Part shown: piece by piece, positions 8,989 to 17,745 of the stretch | Layout: every line of letters starts with the position of its first letter | How positions within the stretch are numbered: the first letter of the stretch is position 1 | Source: an uncultured Collinsella sp. | GTDB taxonomy: Bacteria; Actinomycetota; Coriobacteriia; Coriobacteriales; Coriobacteriaceae | Reading direction: 5' to 3' | DNA: 64,000 bases | NCBI GenBank assembly: GCA_902496275.1 | Contig: CABVAC010000006.1 | Span: forward strand, 1 to 64,000 | Program-made: the position numbers and the translations under genes | The notes under the pieces: model-generated | What the model was told of the DNA's origin: nothing | Database searches by the model: none | Seen by the model: only the letters and a program-made list of their open reading frames with translations

Positions 8989-9303
8989 ATGGATTTGGGT
9001 ATTTCAACCAACCCCACGCCAGAGCTCTACACCATTAAGGTAACCGGCGAGATCGATATCTCTAACGCCGATAGCCTGCGCAATGCCATCGACCTGGCGC
9101 TCGAGCAGCCCACCGAGGCCGTTGAGCTCGATTTTGCCCAGGTGAGCTACATCGATTCGACGGGCATTGGCGTGCTCGTGGGCGCCGCGCACCACGCGGT
9201 TGACCACGGCAAGCGCTTTAGCTGCACGAATGTGCAGCCCCCGGTGATGCGCGTGGTTCAGCTGTTGGGCGTCGACCAGGAGATTTCGATCACCGCTGCA
9301 TAA
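8989..9303 (+). CDS. STAS-domain anti-sigma factor antagonist
   Basis: A 104-residue single STAS domain. Proteins of this type bind an anti-sigma kinase and release an alternative sigma factor, controlled by phosphorylation of a serine or threonine. The site is visible in VSYIDSTGIGVLVGA (Ser/Thr after the conserved Asp). No anti-sigma kinase or sigma factor gene is adjacent, so its partner is unknown. ATG follows AAAGGAGCGTATAC. Confidence 0.88.
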   Translation: MDLGISTNPTPELYTIKVTGEIDISNADSLRNAIDLALEQPTEAVELDFAQVSYIDSTGIGVLVGAAHHAVDHGKRFSCTNVQPPVMRVVQLLGVDQEISITAA

Positions 9304-9456
9304 TCTTTGCCCCCAAAAGGGCGTGCCGTTTGGCATATGTTTGTGATGCGCTCGGACGTTTTGGCGTCCGGGCGCTATACTTGACCGAATGAATAGACGA
9401 GTTCCGGCCGAATGGCGCGGTGCGGGCTCGACTCACATCGAGCCTTGGAGGTATGT

Positions 9457-10020
9457 GTGTTTGGTATTGGAGAGGGTGAGCTCGCGATCATCGTGGTCTT
9501 CGGCTTTTTGCTGTTTGGCCCGGATAAGCTCCCGCAGATGGGTCGCACGATCGGCCGTGCCATCCGTCAGTTCCGCGAGACGCAGGAAAAGATGACGGCC
9601 GTTGTTCAGTCCGAGATTATCGATCCGGTGAGCGAGGCCGCGTCGGCCCCGGTCAAGCCCAAGAAGGCTGCGCCCGACGACGATTCCGATGCGGACGAGG
9701 ATGCCGCCGAGACGGCAGCGCCCGCCAAGAAGGAGACCTTTGCCGAGCGTCGCGCTCGTCTTGCTGCCGAGAAGGCCGCGAGCGAGGGTGCTGCTGAGGG
9801 CGAAGGCGCTGTTGATGAGGCCGAGGGTACAGAGCCTGCTGCTGCCGTCGAGCCCGAGCCTGCTGCAGAGCCCGAGCCCGAGCCGGCAGAGCCCACGACG
9901 GCTGACCTCTACGCCCGCCGTCCCCGCAAGCGCAAGGCCGTCGTCGACCAGCTCGCTCGCGAGCTCGAGGCCGAGGACGACGCTGCTGCCGCCGACGCCC
10001 CGAAGGGAGGCGATGAGTAA
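9457..10020 (+). CDS. tatB: TatA/TatB-family twin-arginine translocase subunit
   Basis: Membrane subunit of the Tat system that exports folded proteins. The first 20 residues form the membrane helix (GEGELAIIVVFGFLLFGPDKLPQMG), followed by the family's amphipathic helix (RTIGRAIRQFRETQEKM). The rest, to residue 187, is a low-complexity Ala/Glu/Pro-rich acidic tail with a basic end, much longer than in many TatA proteins. GTG at 9457, eight bases after TTGGAGG, gives the usual TatA/B start; upstream in-frame residues are not family-like. Its stop overlaps the tatC start (TAATG). TatA versus TatB cannot be settled from sequence alone. Confidence 0.85.
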   Translation: MFGIGEGELAIIVVFGFLLFGPDKLPQMGRTIGRAIRQFRETQEKMTAVVQSEIIDPVSEAASAPVKPKKAAPDDDSDADEDAAETAAPAKKETFAERRARLAAEKAASEGAAEGEGAVDEAEGTEPAAAVEPEPAAEPEPEPAEPTTADLYARRPRKRKAVVDQLARELEAEDDAAAADAPKGGDE

Positions 10021-10811
10021 TGCCTATCGGACCTGCGCGTATGCCGCTCTTCGATCACCTGGGAGAGCTTCGTCGCCGCCTGACCATCGTGGTCGTGTCG
10101 GTGTTTGCCGCCGCTATCGTGCTGTATTTCGCCACACCCGTGGTGCTCGACATCTTGGAAGACCCCATCCGCTCCTTTGTGCCGGACGGTAAGTTCTACA
10201 TCACCACCACGCTCGGCGGTTTTGGCCTGCGCTTCTCGCTGGCCATCAAGATGGCCGTGGTCATGTGCACGCCCATGATCATCTGGCAGATCCTGGCATT
10301 TTTCCTGCCGGCACTGCGCCCCAACGAGCGCAAGTGGGTTGTGCCCACGGTGCTCGCCTCGACGGTGCTGTTCTTCCTGGGTGCCATCTTCTGCTACTTC
10401 ATCATCATCCCGGCGGGCTTTGAGTGGCTCATCGGCGAGACCTCGGCTGTCGCTACGGCGCTGCCCGATCTGGAGAACTACGTCAACATGGAGCTGCTCT
10501 TTATGATCGGCTTTGGTGTGGCGTTTGAGCTGCCGCTCATCATCTTCTACCTGTCCGTTTTCCACATCGTGTCCTATGCGGCCTTCCGCAGCGCCTGGCG
10601 CTACGTGTACGTAGGCCTGCTCGTGGGTTCGGCTGTGATTACGCCCGACGGCTCGCCCGTTACGCTGGGTCTCATGTATGGCGCCCTGCTCTCGCTCTAC
10701 GAGATTTCGCTCGCCATCGCCCGCGTGGTCATTACCGCGCGCGAGGGCAAGGAGGGCCTGTTCGTGAGCCGTCTGGACCTGTTCTCGGACGACGAGGACG
10801 ACGAGGGGTAA
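10020..10811 (+). CDS. tatC: Sec-independent translocase protein TatC
   Basis: Core multispanning receptor of the Tat export system, recognising twin-arginine signal peptides. The 263 residues show about six membrane spans. Family segments are MPLFDHLGELRRRLTIVVVSVF, FGLRFSLAIKMAVVMCTPMIIWQILAFFLPALRPNERKW and FGVAFELPLIIFYL. It is translationally coupled to the tatB-like gene by a one-base overlap. hypA starts seven bases after its stop, so tat and hyp genes probably share a transcript. Confidence 0.95.
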   Translation: MPIGPARMPLFDHLGELRRRLTIVVVSVFAAAIVLYFATPVVLDILEDPIRSFVPDGKFYITTTLGGFGLRFSLAIKMAVVMCTPMIIWQILAFFLPALRPNERKWVVPTVLASTVLFFLGAIFCYFIIIPAGFEWLIGETSAVATALPDLENYVNMELLFMIGFGVAFELPLIIFYLSVFHIVSYAAFRSAWRYVYVGLLVGSAVITPDGSPVTLGLMYGALLSLYEISLAIARVVITAREGKEGLFVSRLDLFSDDEDDEG

Positions 10812-10817
10812 ATCGGT

Positions 10818-11174
10818 ATGCACGAGGTTGGCATTGTCAACGGCATACTCGATACAGTGATTCGCGCGGCGCGTGGGGCGGGAGCCTCGCGCGCCGTTTT
10901 GGTAACGCTGCGTATCGGGGATATGACCGAGGTCGTGCGCGAGGCGCTCGACTTTGCGTGGGAGACATTTCGCGACGAGGACCCGCTCACGCGAGGCTGC
11001 GAGCTTGCCGTGGAGGAGGTCCATCCACAAAGCGAGTGTCTGGACTGCGGTGAGGTTTTCGACCACGATCGCTTCCACTGTCGCTGTCCCCAGTGTGGTG
11101 GTGCCAACGTGCGCCTACTGCACGGCCGCGAGCTCGATATCGCAAGTATCGAAATCGAAACCCCCGACGATTAG
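10818..11174 (+). CDS. hypA: Hydrogenase/urease nickel metallochaperone HypA
   Basis: Delivers nickel for maturation of NiFe hydrogenase together with HypB. The protein (118 residues) begins MHEVGIVNGIL, containing the nickel-binding N-terminal Met-His-Glu. The zinc domain has two CxxC pairs (CLDCGEVF and CPQCGG). Length is typical. The Tat genes just upstream fit export of a hydrogenase, but no hydrogenase structural genes lie in this window. Confidence 0.92.
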   Translation: MHEVGIVNGILDTVIRAARGAGASRAVLVTLRIGDMTEVVREALDFAWETFRDEDPLTRGCELAVEEVHPQSECLDCGEVFDHDRFHCRCPQCGGANVRLLHGRELDIASIEIETPDD

Positions 11175-11229
11175 CCCGCTAGTCATCTGGTGATGGGGTA
11201 TAAAGGGGCCAAAGTAAGGAGCGCTAAGT

Positions 11230-11913
11230 ATGGCCGAGAAAACGATTGATATTGCATCGCCGATTCTGTCGCGCAACGAGCGCCTGGCAGATCAGCTGCG
11301 TCAGCGATTTGAGCAGACGAACACCTACGTGATCAACGTGCTGTCGAGCCCCGGCTCGGGCAAGACCACCACGATTCTGGGAACCAACGAGCGCCTGCGT
11401 GACAAAGCCGGCCTGCGCTGTGCCGTCATCGAGGGCGATATCGCCTCGGATGTCGACGCCATCACCATGAAGGAAGCCGGCATGCCCGCCATCCAGATCA
11501 ACACGGGCGGCCTGTGCCACCTCGAGGGCAACATGATCATGGAAGCCGTCGATGCCTTCGACCAGGCGGTGGGCCTGGACAACATTGACGTCATCTTTAT
11601 CGAAAACGTGGGCAACCTGGTCTGCCCGGTCGACTTTGACCTGGGCGAGAACCTGTCCATCATGATTCTCTCGGTGCCCGAGGGCGACGACAAGCCCATC
11701 AAGTACCCGGGCATCTTCCAACACGCCGGCGCGCAGCTGCTCAACAAGGTCGACGTGGCTCCGGCTTTCGATTTTGACATGGATAGGTATACTAAGACAC
11801 TCGATGACCTCAATCCGCAAGCGCCGCGGTTTGCCGTGAGCGCGCGCAAGGGCGAGGGCATGGATGCCTGGTGCGATTGGCTCATCGGGCAGATTGAGCA
11901 AGCAAGGGCGTAA
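11230..11913 (+). CDS. hypB: Hydrogenase nickel-incorporation GTPase HypB
   Basis: GTP-hydrolysing partner of HypA that drives nickel insertion into hydrogenase. The 227 residues contain the P-loop SSPGSGKTTTILG, IEGDIASDVDA, NTGGLCHLEGNMI with conserved Cys-His metal ligands, and the guanine-specificity segment LNKVDVAP. It lacks the His-rich or CxxCGC N-terminal nickel-store segment found in some HypB proteins. ATG follows AAGGAGCGCTAAGT. It forms an operon with hypA. Confidence 0.93.
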   Translation: MAEKTIDIASPILSRNERLADQLRQRFEQTNTYVINVLSSPGSGKTTTILGTNERLRDKAGLRCAVIEGDIASDVDAITMKEAGMPAIQINTGGLCHLEGNMIMEAVDAFDQAVGLDNIDVIFIENVGNLVCPVDFDLGENLSIMILSVPEGDDKPIKYPGIFQHAGAQLLNKVDVAPAFDFDMDRYTKTLDDLNPQAPRFAVSARKGEGMDAWCDWLIGQIEQARA

Positions 11914-11967
11914 GTCGGCCGCCATACGGGCGGGCGTAGCCGCAGAGATACGAGATAGGAGCCTCTT

Positions 11968-14562
11968 TTGAAGCTCATCATCGCCGAGAAAAACGACGCC
12001 GCGCGTCAGATCGCCGAGCGTCTGTCCACGGGCAAACCCAAAAAGGACAAGGTGTACAACACCGCCATCTACCGTTTTGAGTGGAAGGGCGAGGAGTGCG
12101 TGACGATCGGCCTTGCCGGTCACATCCTTGCGCCCGATTTTTGTGACAGCGTGCTGTTCGATAAAAAGCTGGGCTGGTATTCGGTCACGGAGGACGGCGA
12201 AATGCTGCCTGCCGACATGCCCGATGGCTTGGCCCGCCCGCCGTACGACACCAAGCGCAAGCCGTTTCTTGCCGACGGTATCTCCATCAAGGGCTGGAAG
12301 CTCGAGAGCCTGCCCTATCTCACCTGGGCGCCCGTCATTAAGCTGCCGGCCGAGAAAGAACTCATTCGTTCGCTCAAGAACCTCGCTAAAAAGTCCGACA
12401 GCGTCATCATCGCCACGGACTTCGATCGCGAGGGTGAGCTGATCGGTTCGGACGCTCTCAACAAGGTGCGCGAGGTCGCGCCGGACTTGCCGGTCGCCCG
12501 CGCCCAGTATTCTTCATTTACCAAGGCCGAGATTACGCAGGCCTTCGATAATCTTGTCTCGCTCGACCAGAATCTGGCCGACGCCGGCGAGAGCCGCCAG
12601 CACATCGACCTCATTTGGGGTGCGGTGCTCACGCGCTACCTGACGCTCGCCAAGTTTGGCGGCTTTGGCAACGTGCGCTCCGCCGGCCGCGTGCAGACGC
12701 CGACGCTTGCCCTGGTGGTCGAGCGCGAGCGCGAGCGCATGGCGTTTGTGCCCGAGGACTATTGGCAGATTCGCGGCATAGGTGCCGCTCAGGGTGCTGC
12801 CGAGGATGACCGCTTTAAGATTGCGCACAAGACGACACGTTTTACCGACAAAGATGCTGCCGAGACGGCGTACGGCCACGTCGACGGCGCTACGACGGCA
12901 ACCGTCGCCGCGGTGACCAAGCGCTCCCGCAAGCAGCAGCCGCCCACGCCGTTCGCGACGACCTCGCTGCAGGCTGCCGCCGCGGCCGAGGGCATCTCGC
13001 CTGCGCGTACGATGCGCATCGCCGAGTCCCTCTACATGGCGGGCCTCATCAGCTATCCGCGTGTCGACAACACCGTGTACCCTGCGACGCTCGATCTGGG
13101 CGCCGTGGTGAGCGACCTGGCAAAGATCAACCCGGCGCTGGCGCCCGTGTGCAAAAAGGTACTCGCCGGCCCCATGAAGCCCACGCGCGGCAAGGTCGAG
13201 ACCACCGACCACCCGCCCATCTACCCCACGGGCGAAGGCGATCCGTCCACGCTCGATGGCGGCCAGCGTAAGCTCTACGACCTCATCGCCCGCCGCTTCC
13301 TGGCGACGCTTATGGGTCCCGCGACCATCGAGAATACCAAGCTCGAGCTCGACGTGAACGGTGAGCCGTTCGTGGCTTCGGGCGACGTGCTCGTGACCCC
13401 GGGTTTCCGCGAGGCGTACCCGTACGGACTCAAGCGCGACGAGCAGATGCCGCCGCTAGAGCAGGGCGACACGGTCGACGTGTTCGACATTAAGCTTGAG
13501 GCCAAGCAGACCGAGCCGCCCGCGCGCTACAGCCAGGGCAAGCTCGTGCAGGAGATGGAAAAGCGCGGCCTGGGTACCAAGTCCACGCGCGCGAGCATCA
13601 TCGAGCGCCTGTACGCCGTGCGCTACCTCAAAAACGATCCCGTTGAGCCGAGCCAGCTGGGCATCGCCATCATCGACGCGCTGACGCAGTTTGCCCCGCG
13701 CATCACGAGCCCCGATATGACCAGCGAGCTCGACGGCGACATGACTCGCGTCGAGCGCGGCGAGGACACCGAAGAGCATGTCGTGACGCACTCGCGTGCG
13801 CTGCTGGCCGGCGTGCTCGACGAGCTGCTCAAGCATACGCAGGAGCTCGGCGACGCCATCAGCGACGCCGTCACGGCCGATGCGCGCGTGGGCGCCTGCC
13901 CCAAGTGCGGCAAGGACCTGGTTATGAAGACGAGCGCCAAGACCCGCGGCAGCTTCATTGGCTGCATGGGCTGGCCCGACTGCGACGTGACCTATCCGGT
14001 GCCGAGCGGCGTCAAGGTGAGCCCGCTCGAGGGCGAGGCCGCCGTGTGCCCCGAATGCGGTGCGCCGCGCATTAAGTGTCAGCCGTTCCGCCAGAAGGCT
14101 TTCGAGATCTGCGTGAACCCCACGTGCCCCACCAACTACGAGCCCGACCTTAAAGTGGGTGAGTGCAAGGTGTGCGCCGAGGCTGGACGCCATGGCGACC
14201 TGATTGCGCACAAGAGCGAGAAGAGCGGCAAGCGCTTTATCCGCTGCACCAACTACGATGACTGCGGCGTGAGCTATCCGCTGCCGGCGCGTGGCAAGCT
14301 CGAGGCGACGGGCGAGACTTGTCCCGAGTGCGGCGCCCCCATCGTGGTGGTCAACACGGCGCGCGGTCCGTGGCGTATCTGCGTCAACATGGACTGCCCG
14401 ACCAAGGAGAAGAAGCCCGCCCGCGGCCGCAAGACCACAACCAAGGCGAGCACGGCAAAGAAGACGACGGCGGCCAAGAAGACGACGGCTAAGAAAGCCA
14501 CTGCCGCCAAGAAGACGACCGCGAAGAAGTCGACTGCCAAGAAAGCAGCCGCCGACAAGTAA
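11968..14562 (+). CDS. topA: Type IA DNA topoisomerase
   Basis: Relaxes negatively supercoiled DNA by single-strand passage. The TOPRIM domain is N-terminal (KLIIAEKNDAARQIA; acidic triad in IIATDFDREGELIG around 151-155). The catalytic tyrosine is in SLYMAGLISYPRVDN (about Tyr363). From about residue 640 there are several four-cysteine zinc ribbons. The last 50 residues are an Ala/Lys/Thr tail of AKKTT-like repeats, probably DNA-binding. It starts with TTG at 11968 after ATAGGAGCCTCT; no better ATG is near. Its N-terminal spacing resembles archaeal-type TopA/TopB more than the E. coli form. Confidence 0.9.
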   Translation: MKLIIAEKNDAARQIAERLSTGKPKKDKVYNTAIYRFEWKGEECVTIGLAGHILAPDFCDSVLFDKKLGWYSVTEDGEMLPADMPDGLARPPYDTKRKPFLADGISIKGWKLESLPYLTWAPVIKLPAEKELIRSLKNLAKKSDSVIIATDFDREGELIGSDALNKVREVAPDLPVARAQYSSFTKAEITQAFDNLVSLDQNLADAGESRQHIDLIWGAVLTRYLTLAKFGGFGNVRSAGRVQTPTLALVVERERERMAFVPEDYWQIRGIGAAQGAAEDDRFKIAHKTTRFTDKDAAETAYGHVDGATTATVAAVTKRSRKQQPPTPFATTSLQAAAAAEGISPARTMRIAESLYMAGLISYPRVDNTVYPATLDLGAVVSDLAKINPALAPVCKKVLAGPMKPTRGKVETTDHPPIYPTGEGDPSTLDGGQRKLYDLIARRFLATLMGPATIENTKLELDVNGEPFVASGDVLVTPGFREAYPYGLKRDEQMPPLEQGDTVDVFDIKLEAKQTEPPARYSQGKLVQEMEKRGLGTKSTRASIIERLYAVRYLKNDPVEPSQLGIAIIDALTQFAPRITSPDMTSELDGDMTRVERGEDTEEHVVTHSRALLAGVLDELLKHTQELGDAISDAVTADARVGACPKCGKDLVMKTSAKTRGSFIGCMGWPDCDVTYPVPSGVKVSPLEGEAAVCPECGAPRIKCQPFRQKAFEICVNPTCPTNYEPDLKVGECKVCAEAGRHGDLIAHKSEKSGKRFIRCTNYDDCGVSYPLPARGKLEATGETCPECGAPIVVVNTARGPWRICVNMDCPTKEKKPARGRKTTTKASTAKKTTAAKKTTAKKATAAKKTTAKKSTAKKAAADK

Positions 14563-14589
14563 CGGCGCAGTCGAAACAGTGCCCAAAAA

Positions 14590-14625
14590 ACGAGCGAGGG
14601 TCCCATGATCCTCGCTCGTTTTTTT
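14590..14625 (+). terminator. Intrinsic terminator after topA
   Basis: ACGAGCGAGG pairs with CCTCGCTCGT and is followed by a run of seven T. Confidence 0.9.
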
Positions 14626-14627
14626 GA

Positions 14628-14685
14628 CCGGCAGTTAGGGACGTTCCTTTTCTGCCAGCAGTTTAGGAACGTCCCTAACTGCCGG
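14628..14685. repeat. Palindromic intergenic repeat, GTTAGGGACGTTCC family, copy A
   Basis: Near-perfect palindrome: the arms read CGGCAGTTAGGGACGTTCC and its reverse complement. Copy B at 15749-15801 has nearly the same sequence, and the two copies bracket the zinc-ribbon membrane protein gene. Confidence 0.75.
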
Positions 14686-14703
14686 CTCAGGAACGACAAA
14701 GCG

Positions 14704-15687
14704 CTAGTTTACCTCGACAGGCTTGGCGCCGGGATAGCGCTCCTCAAAGTCTAGGCGGTACTTATTGTCATTGGTGCCCGCCACGTTGTCGCGCGACAGC
14801 GGCGCCACGATCTCATTCTTGTGGTCCGCAGGCTTGGCGTATTTCAGGCTGATCTCCCAAGCATCACAGATTGCGTCAATGCGGTGATCCAGGTCGTCGT
14901 ACAGGGCGATGATGTCCTTCCAGGAGCTGTAGTTCTTGGAGCTCGTCGGGACGTCCAGGTCCTCGACGATGTCGTAATACTGCTCGATGGTGTCCTCCGT
15001 GCGCTCGGCGACGTCGGCGAGATTTTGACGGGTGGTTCGATCCTCTTCCAGATAGTTGCCGTTGAAGTTCTGCGCGCAGCCACGGACCTGGCTGTCGAGA
15101 TCTTCGAGCAGGTCGTAGTATTCGCTCAGTCGGCGGTAGAGGTTCTGCTCAGAGAGCGTTGCTTCGCCGCCATCCTCGTCATCATCGTCATCATCGTCGT
15201 ACAGGCTGTTGGGATCGCCGAGAGGCTTTAGGTCATCGTCGTCGACGTCATGGTGCAGCTTGGCTACCTCGGCAGTCGTCTGCGTGGCGGCGTTGTCGAA
15301 CGGTCTGATTGCAAAGAAGATGACCAGGGCGATGATGATCGCCACCAGCACAACGATAACGGCGATAAGCAGCTTGGTGCCGCTCTTTTTGGGGGCGGGT
15401 GCCTGTGGCGAAGTGGGCGCGTATGCAGACGCCGGTTGCTGTTGGGTTGAGGTACCCGTGACGGGCATACGCTGTGTCGTTTCGACCGCTGCGGGGGCAG
15501 CAGCGGGGTCGGGGCGATAGGCGAGGGGGTCGTCCGGCTTAGCTTGCGGCGTATCGAGGGAGACGGTCGGCTCAAACGCGGGTTGGCCATTGTCCGCGGC
15601 TATCTGTTCAACGGGTGTACCGCACGAGGTGCAGAACTTGGCATCATCTGCAAGAAGTTTGCCGCACGAGGCGCAATACCGAGACAT
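14704..15687 (-). CDS. Zinc-ribbon membrane protein of unknown function
   Basis: A 327-residue protein beginning with a double-CxxC zinc ribbon (SRYCASCGKLLADDAKFCTSCGTPVEQ). A Pro/Gln/Ala-rich linker, a single membrane span (LLIAVIVVLVAIIIALVIFFA, about 110-130) and an acidic extracytoplasmic region follow, with a run of Asp residues near 165. The C-terminal part looks helical (NLYRRLSEYYDLLEDL...). ATG at 15687 is chosen for AAAGGAGTGGCA; six upstream in-frame residues lack a ribosome site. The topology suggests a cytoplasmic ribbon linked to an outside domain. The gene is alone between two copies of one palindromic repeat. Confidence 0.75.
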   Translation of the reverse strand: MSRYCASCGKLLADDAKFCTSCGTPVEQIAADNGQPAFEPTVSLDTPQAKPDDPLAYRPDPAAAPAAVETTQRMPVTGTSTQQQPASAYAPTSPQAPAPKKSGTKLLIAVIVVLVAIIIALVIFFAIRPFDNAATQTTAEVAKLHHDVDDDDLKPLGDPNSLYDDDDDDDEDGGEATLSEQNLYRRLSEYYDLLEDLDSQVRGCAQNFNGNYLEEDRTTRQNLADVAERTEDTIEQYYDIVEDLDVPTSSKNYSSWKDIIALYDDLDHRIDAICDAWEISLKYAKPADHKNEIVAPLSRDNVAGTNDNKYRLDFEERYPGAKPVEVN

Positions 15688-15748
15688 TGCCACTCCTTTC
15701 GCCACATTTCAATGCAATACGACGATTATACCCAGCGCTCAAAAAAGT

Positions 15749-15801
15749 CGGCAGTTAGGGACGTTCCTTTTCGGCCGGCACTTTAGGAACGTCCCTAACT
15801 G
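15749..15801. repeat. Palindromic intergenic repeat, GTTAGGGACGTTCC family, copy B
   Basis: Arms GCAGTTAGGGACGTTCC and its complement around a CGGCCGGC centre. Immediately downstream (15804-15847) is another imperfect palindrome, CCTAGTCATT facing AATGACTAGG, possibly a decayed relative. Confidence 0.75.
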
Positions 15802-15932
15802 TCACCTAGTCATTTAAGAGCGTCCCCAATGACCCAATGACTAGGTCCGATTTGGGGTGCGCCGGACGCTGGGGTATCATGGCTTGGTTGATATATCTGC
15901 ATTTACGCGCCTTGTAGGAAGGGGCTGCGCCC

Positions 15933-16616
15933 ATGGCTTTTGAGCCCGCTCAACATAGCTTTATCACGCTCGAGGGCGTCGACGGTGCCGGCAAGTCCAC
16001 GCAGGCGCGCCTGCTTGCCCGTGTGCTCGAACTCTCTGGCTACCAGGTTGTGAGCCTGCGTGAGCCGGGCGGCACCGCCATCAGCGAAAAGATTCGCGCG
16101 CTGCTGCTCGACCCCGCCAACACGGCGATGGGAGACACCTGCGAGTTGCTGCTCTACGAGGCGGCGCGCGCCCAGTTGGTGCACGAGGTCATAGCCCCCG
16201 CCCTTGCGGCCGGCAAGGTGGTCCTGTGCGATCGCTTCTACGATTCCACGACCTGCTACCAGGCATTTGCCGACGGCCTCGATCGCCAGATGGTGTGCGA
16301 TGCCAACAACCTGGCCGTCGCGGGGACGCACCCGGCGCTCACGCTCGTCTACCACATCACGCCCGAGCAGGCGGTGCTGCGCATGGCCGCCCGTGGTGCG
16401 GCAGATCGCATGGAGGCAAAGGGCATGGCATTCCAGAAGCGTGTCTACCAGGGCTTTTGCGCAATTGCTGCCGAGGAGCCAAACCGCGTAAAACTCATCG
16501 ATGCTACCGCGACCATCGAGGAAGTCTTTGCGAAGACGGTCGAGCAGGTTCGCGCGTACGGTCTCGACATTTCGCAAGACGCCGTCGCCGCCGCACTTGC
16601 CCAGGAGGCCGAGTAA
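15933..16616 (+). CDS. tmk: Thymidylate kinase
   Basis: Phosphorylates dTMP to dTDP in the dTTP pathway. The 227 residues hold the P-loop FITLEGVDGAGKSTQARLL, the DR(Y/F/H) motif in VLCDRFYDSTTCYQAFADG, and the dTMP-binding LREPGGT. The LID region is AARGAADRMEAKGMAFQKRV. The holB start codon follows the stop by one base, as in the widespread tmk-holB arrangement. Confidence 0.95.
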   Translation: MAFEPAQHSFITLEGVDGAGKSTQARLLARVLELSGYQVVSLREPGGTAISEKIRALLLDPANTAMGDTCELLLYEAARAQLVHEVIAPALAAGKVVLCDRFYDSTTCYQAFADGLDRQMVCDANNLAVAGTHPALTLVYHITPEQAVLRMAARGAADRMEAKGMAFQKRVYQGFCAIAAEEPNRVKLIDATATIEEVFAKTVEQVRAYGLDISQDAVAAALAQEAE

Positions 16617-16617
16617 C

Positions 16618-17745
16618 ATGGCCCCCGCTCAGACAAGCCTGCTGGCCAAGCTCGACACCCAGCAGCGCGTGCGCGACTTTTTGACCAATGCCGTCGCCAG
16701 TGGCCGCGCATCGCACGCCTACCTGTTTTTGGGCGCTCCCGGCGCCGGCAAGCTCGATGCCGCATGGGCGCTCGCCCAAGCCTTCCTGTGCGAGCAGGAC
16801 GGCTGCGGCGCATGCGACAGCTGCGTACGTGTTGCTCGGCATACGCATCCCGACGTGCACTATTACACGCCCGAGAGCGCCACGGGCTATCTCATTGCCC
16901 AGACCCGCGAGCTGCTCGATGACGTGCCCTTGGCGCCCATCCGCGCCAAGGCTAAGGTCTACATCATCGACCGCGCCGAACAGCTGCGCGCCAACACCGC
17001 CAACGCACTGCTCAAAACACTCGAGGAGCCGCCCGAGGGCGTTATGTTCATCCTGTTGGGCACCTCGGCCGACGTGATGCTGCCCACCATCGTGAGCCGC
17101 TGCCAGTGCGTGCCGTTTCGGCTGGTGTCGCCCGCCGTTGCCGCGCAGGCCGTGAGCCGCGCGACGGGTCAGGATCTCGCGCGTTGTCGCATGGCGGTCG
17201 CCGTGGCGGGGAGTCCCACGCGCGGCATCGAGTTCCTTAAGAGTGCCGAGCGCCAGGATGCTCGCCGCCAGATGGTCCGCGCCATCGACTCACTCATTGC
17301 CGCCGACGAGGCCGACGTGCTCAGTCGCGCCAAGTCGCTCATTGTCGCCGTTAAGGCGCCGCTCGCCGAGGTCAAGTCCACGCAGGAAAAGGTACTCGAG
17401 CAAAATGCCGACTACCTGTCGCGTGGAGCATTGAAGCAGCTTGAGGACCGCAACAAGCGCGAACTCAACGCGCGCGAGCGTTCGGGTATCATGGAAGCGC
17501 TGGCGAGTGCGCGGACGCTCATGCGCGACGTGCTGCTGACACTTCAGGACGAGGCGGCCGACGTGGTGAACGAAGACGTGCGCGACACGATCGGTCGGCT
17601 TGCCGCCGCGACGAATGTTGCGGGTGCCACCCGGGCGCTCGAGGCAGTCGCGACCGCCGAGCGCAACATCGCCAGAAACGTTACTCCCCAGCTGGCCATC
17701 GAGGTCATGCTGTTCGATATCAGGAAGGCACTGAAATGCCGTTAG
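16618..17745 (+). CDS. holB: DNA polymerase III subunit delta prime
   Basis: Clamp-loader subunit helping load the sliding clamp at replication forks. The 375 residues carry a degenerate P-loop (FLGAPGAGKLDAAWALAQ, with Leu where Thr/Ser is usual, as expected for the non-hydrolysing delta prime subunit) and the four-cysteine zinc module CEQDGCGACDSCVRV. IIDRAEQLRANTANALLKTLEEPPEGVMFIL and the SRC-like SRCQCVPFR are also present. ATG at 16618 was chosen over the longer frame, which runs back into tmk. It overlaps the next gene by ten bases. Confidence 0.93.
   Translation: MAPAQTSLLAKLDTQQRVRDFLTNAVASGRASHAYLFLGAPGAGKLDAAWALAQAFLCEQDGCGACDSCVRVARHTHPDVHYYTPESATGYLIAQTRELLDDVPLAPIRAKAKVYIIDRAEQLRANTANALLKTLEEPPEGVMFILLGTSADVMLPTIVSRCQCVPFRLVSPAVAAQAVSRATGQDLARCRMAVAVAGSPTRGIEFLKSAERQDARRQMVRAIDSLIAADEADVLSRAKSLIVAVKAPLAEVKSTQEKVLEQNADYLSRGALKQLEDRNKRELNARERSGIMEALASARTLMRDVLLTLQDEAADVVNEDVRDTIGRLAAATNVAGATRALEAVATAERNIARNVTPQLAIEVMLFDIRKALKCR

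Noticed and set aside
9909..11078. Minus-strand open frame of 389 codons
   Set aside because: It is antisense to tatC and hypA, low-complexity in composition, and has no ribosome site.
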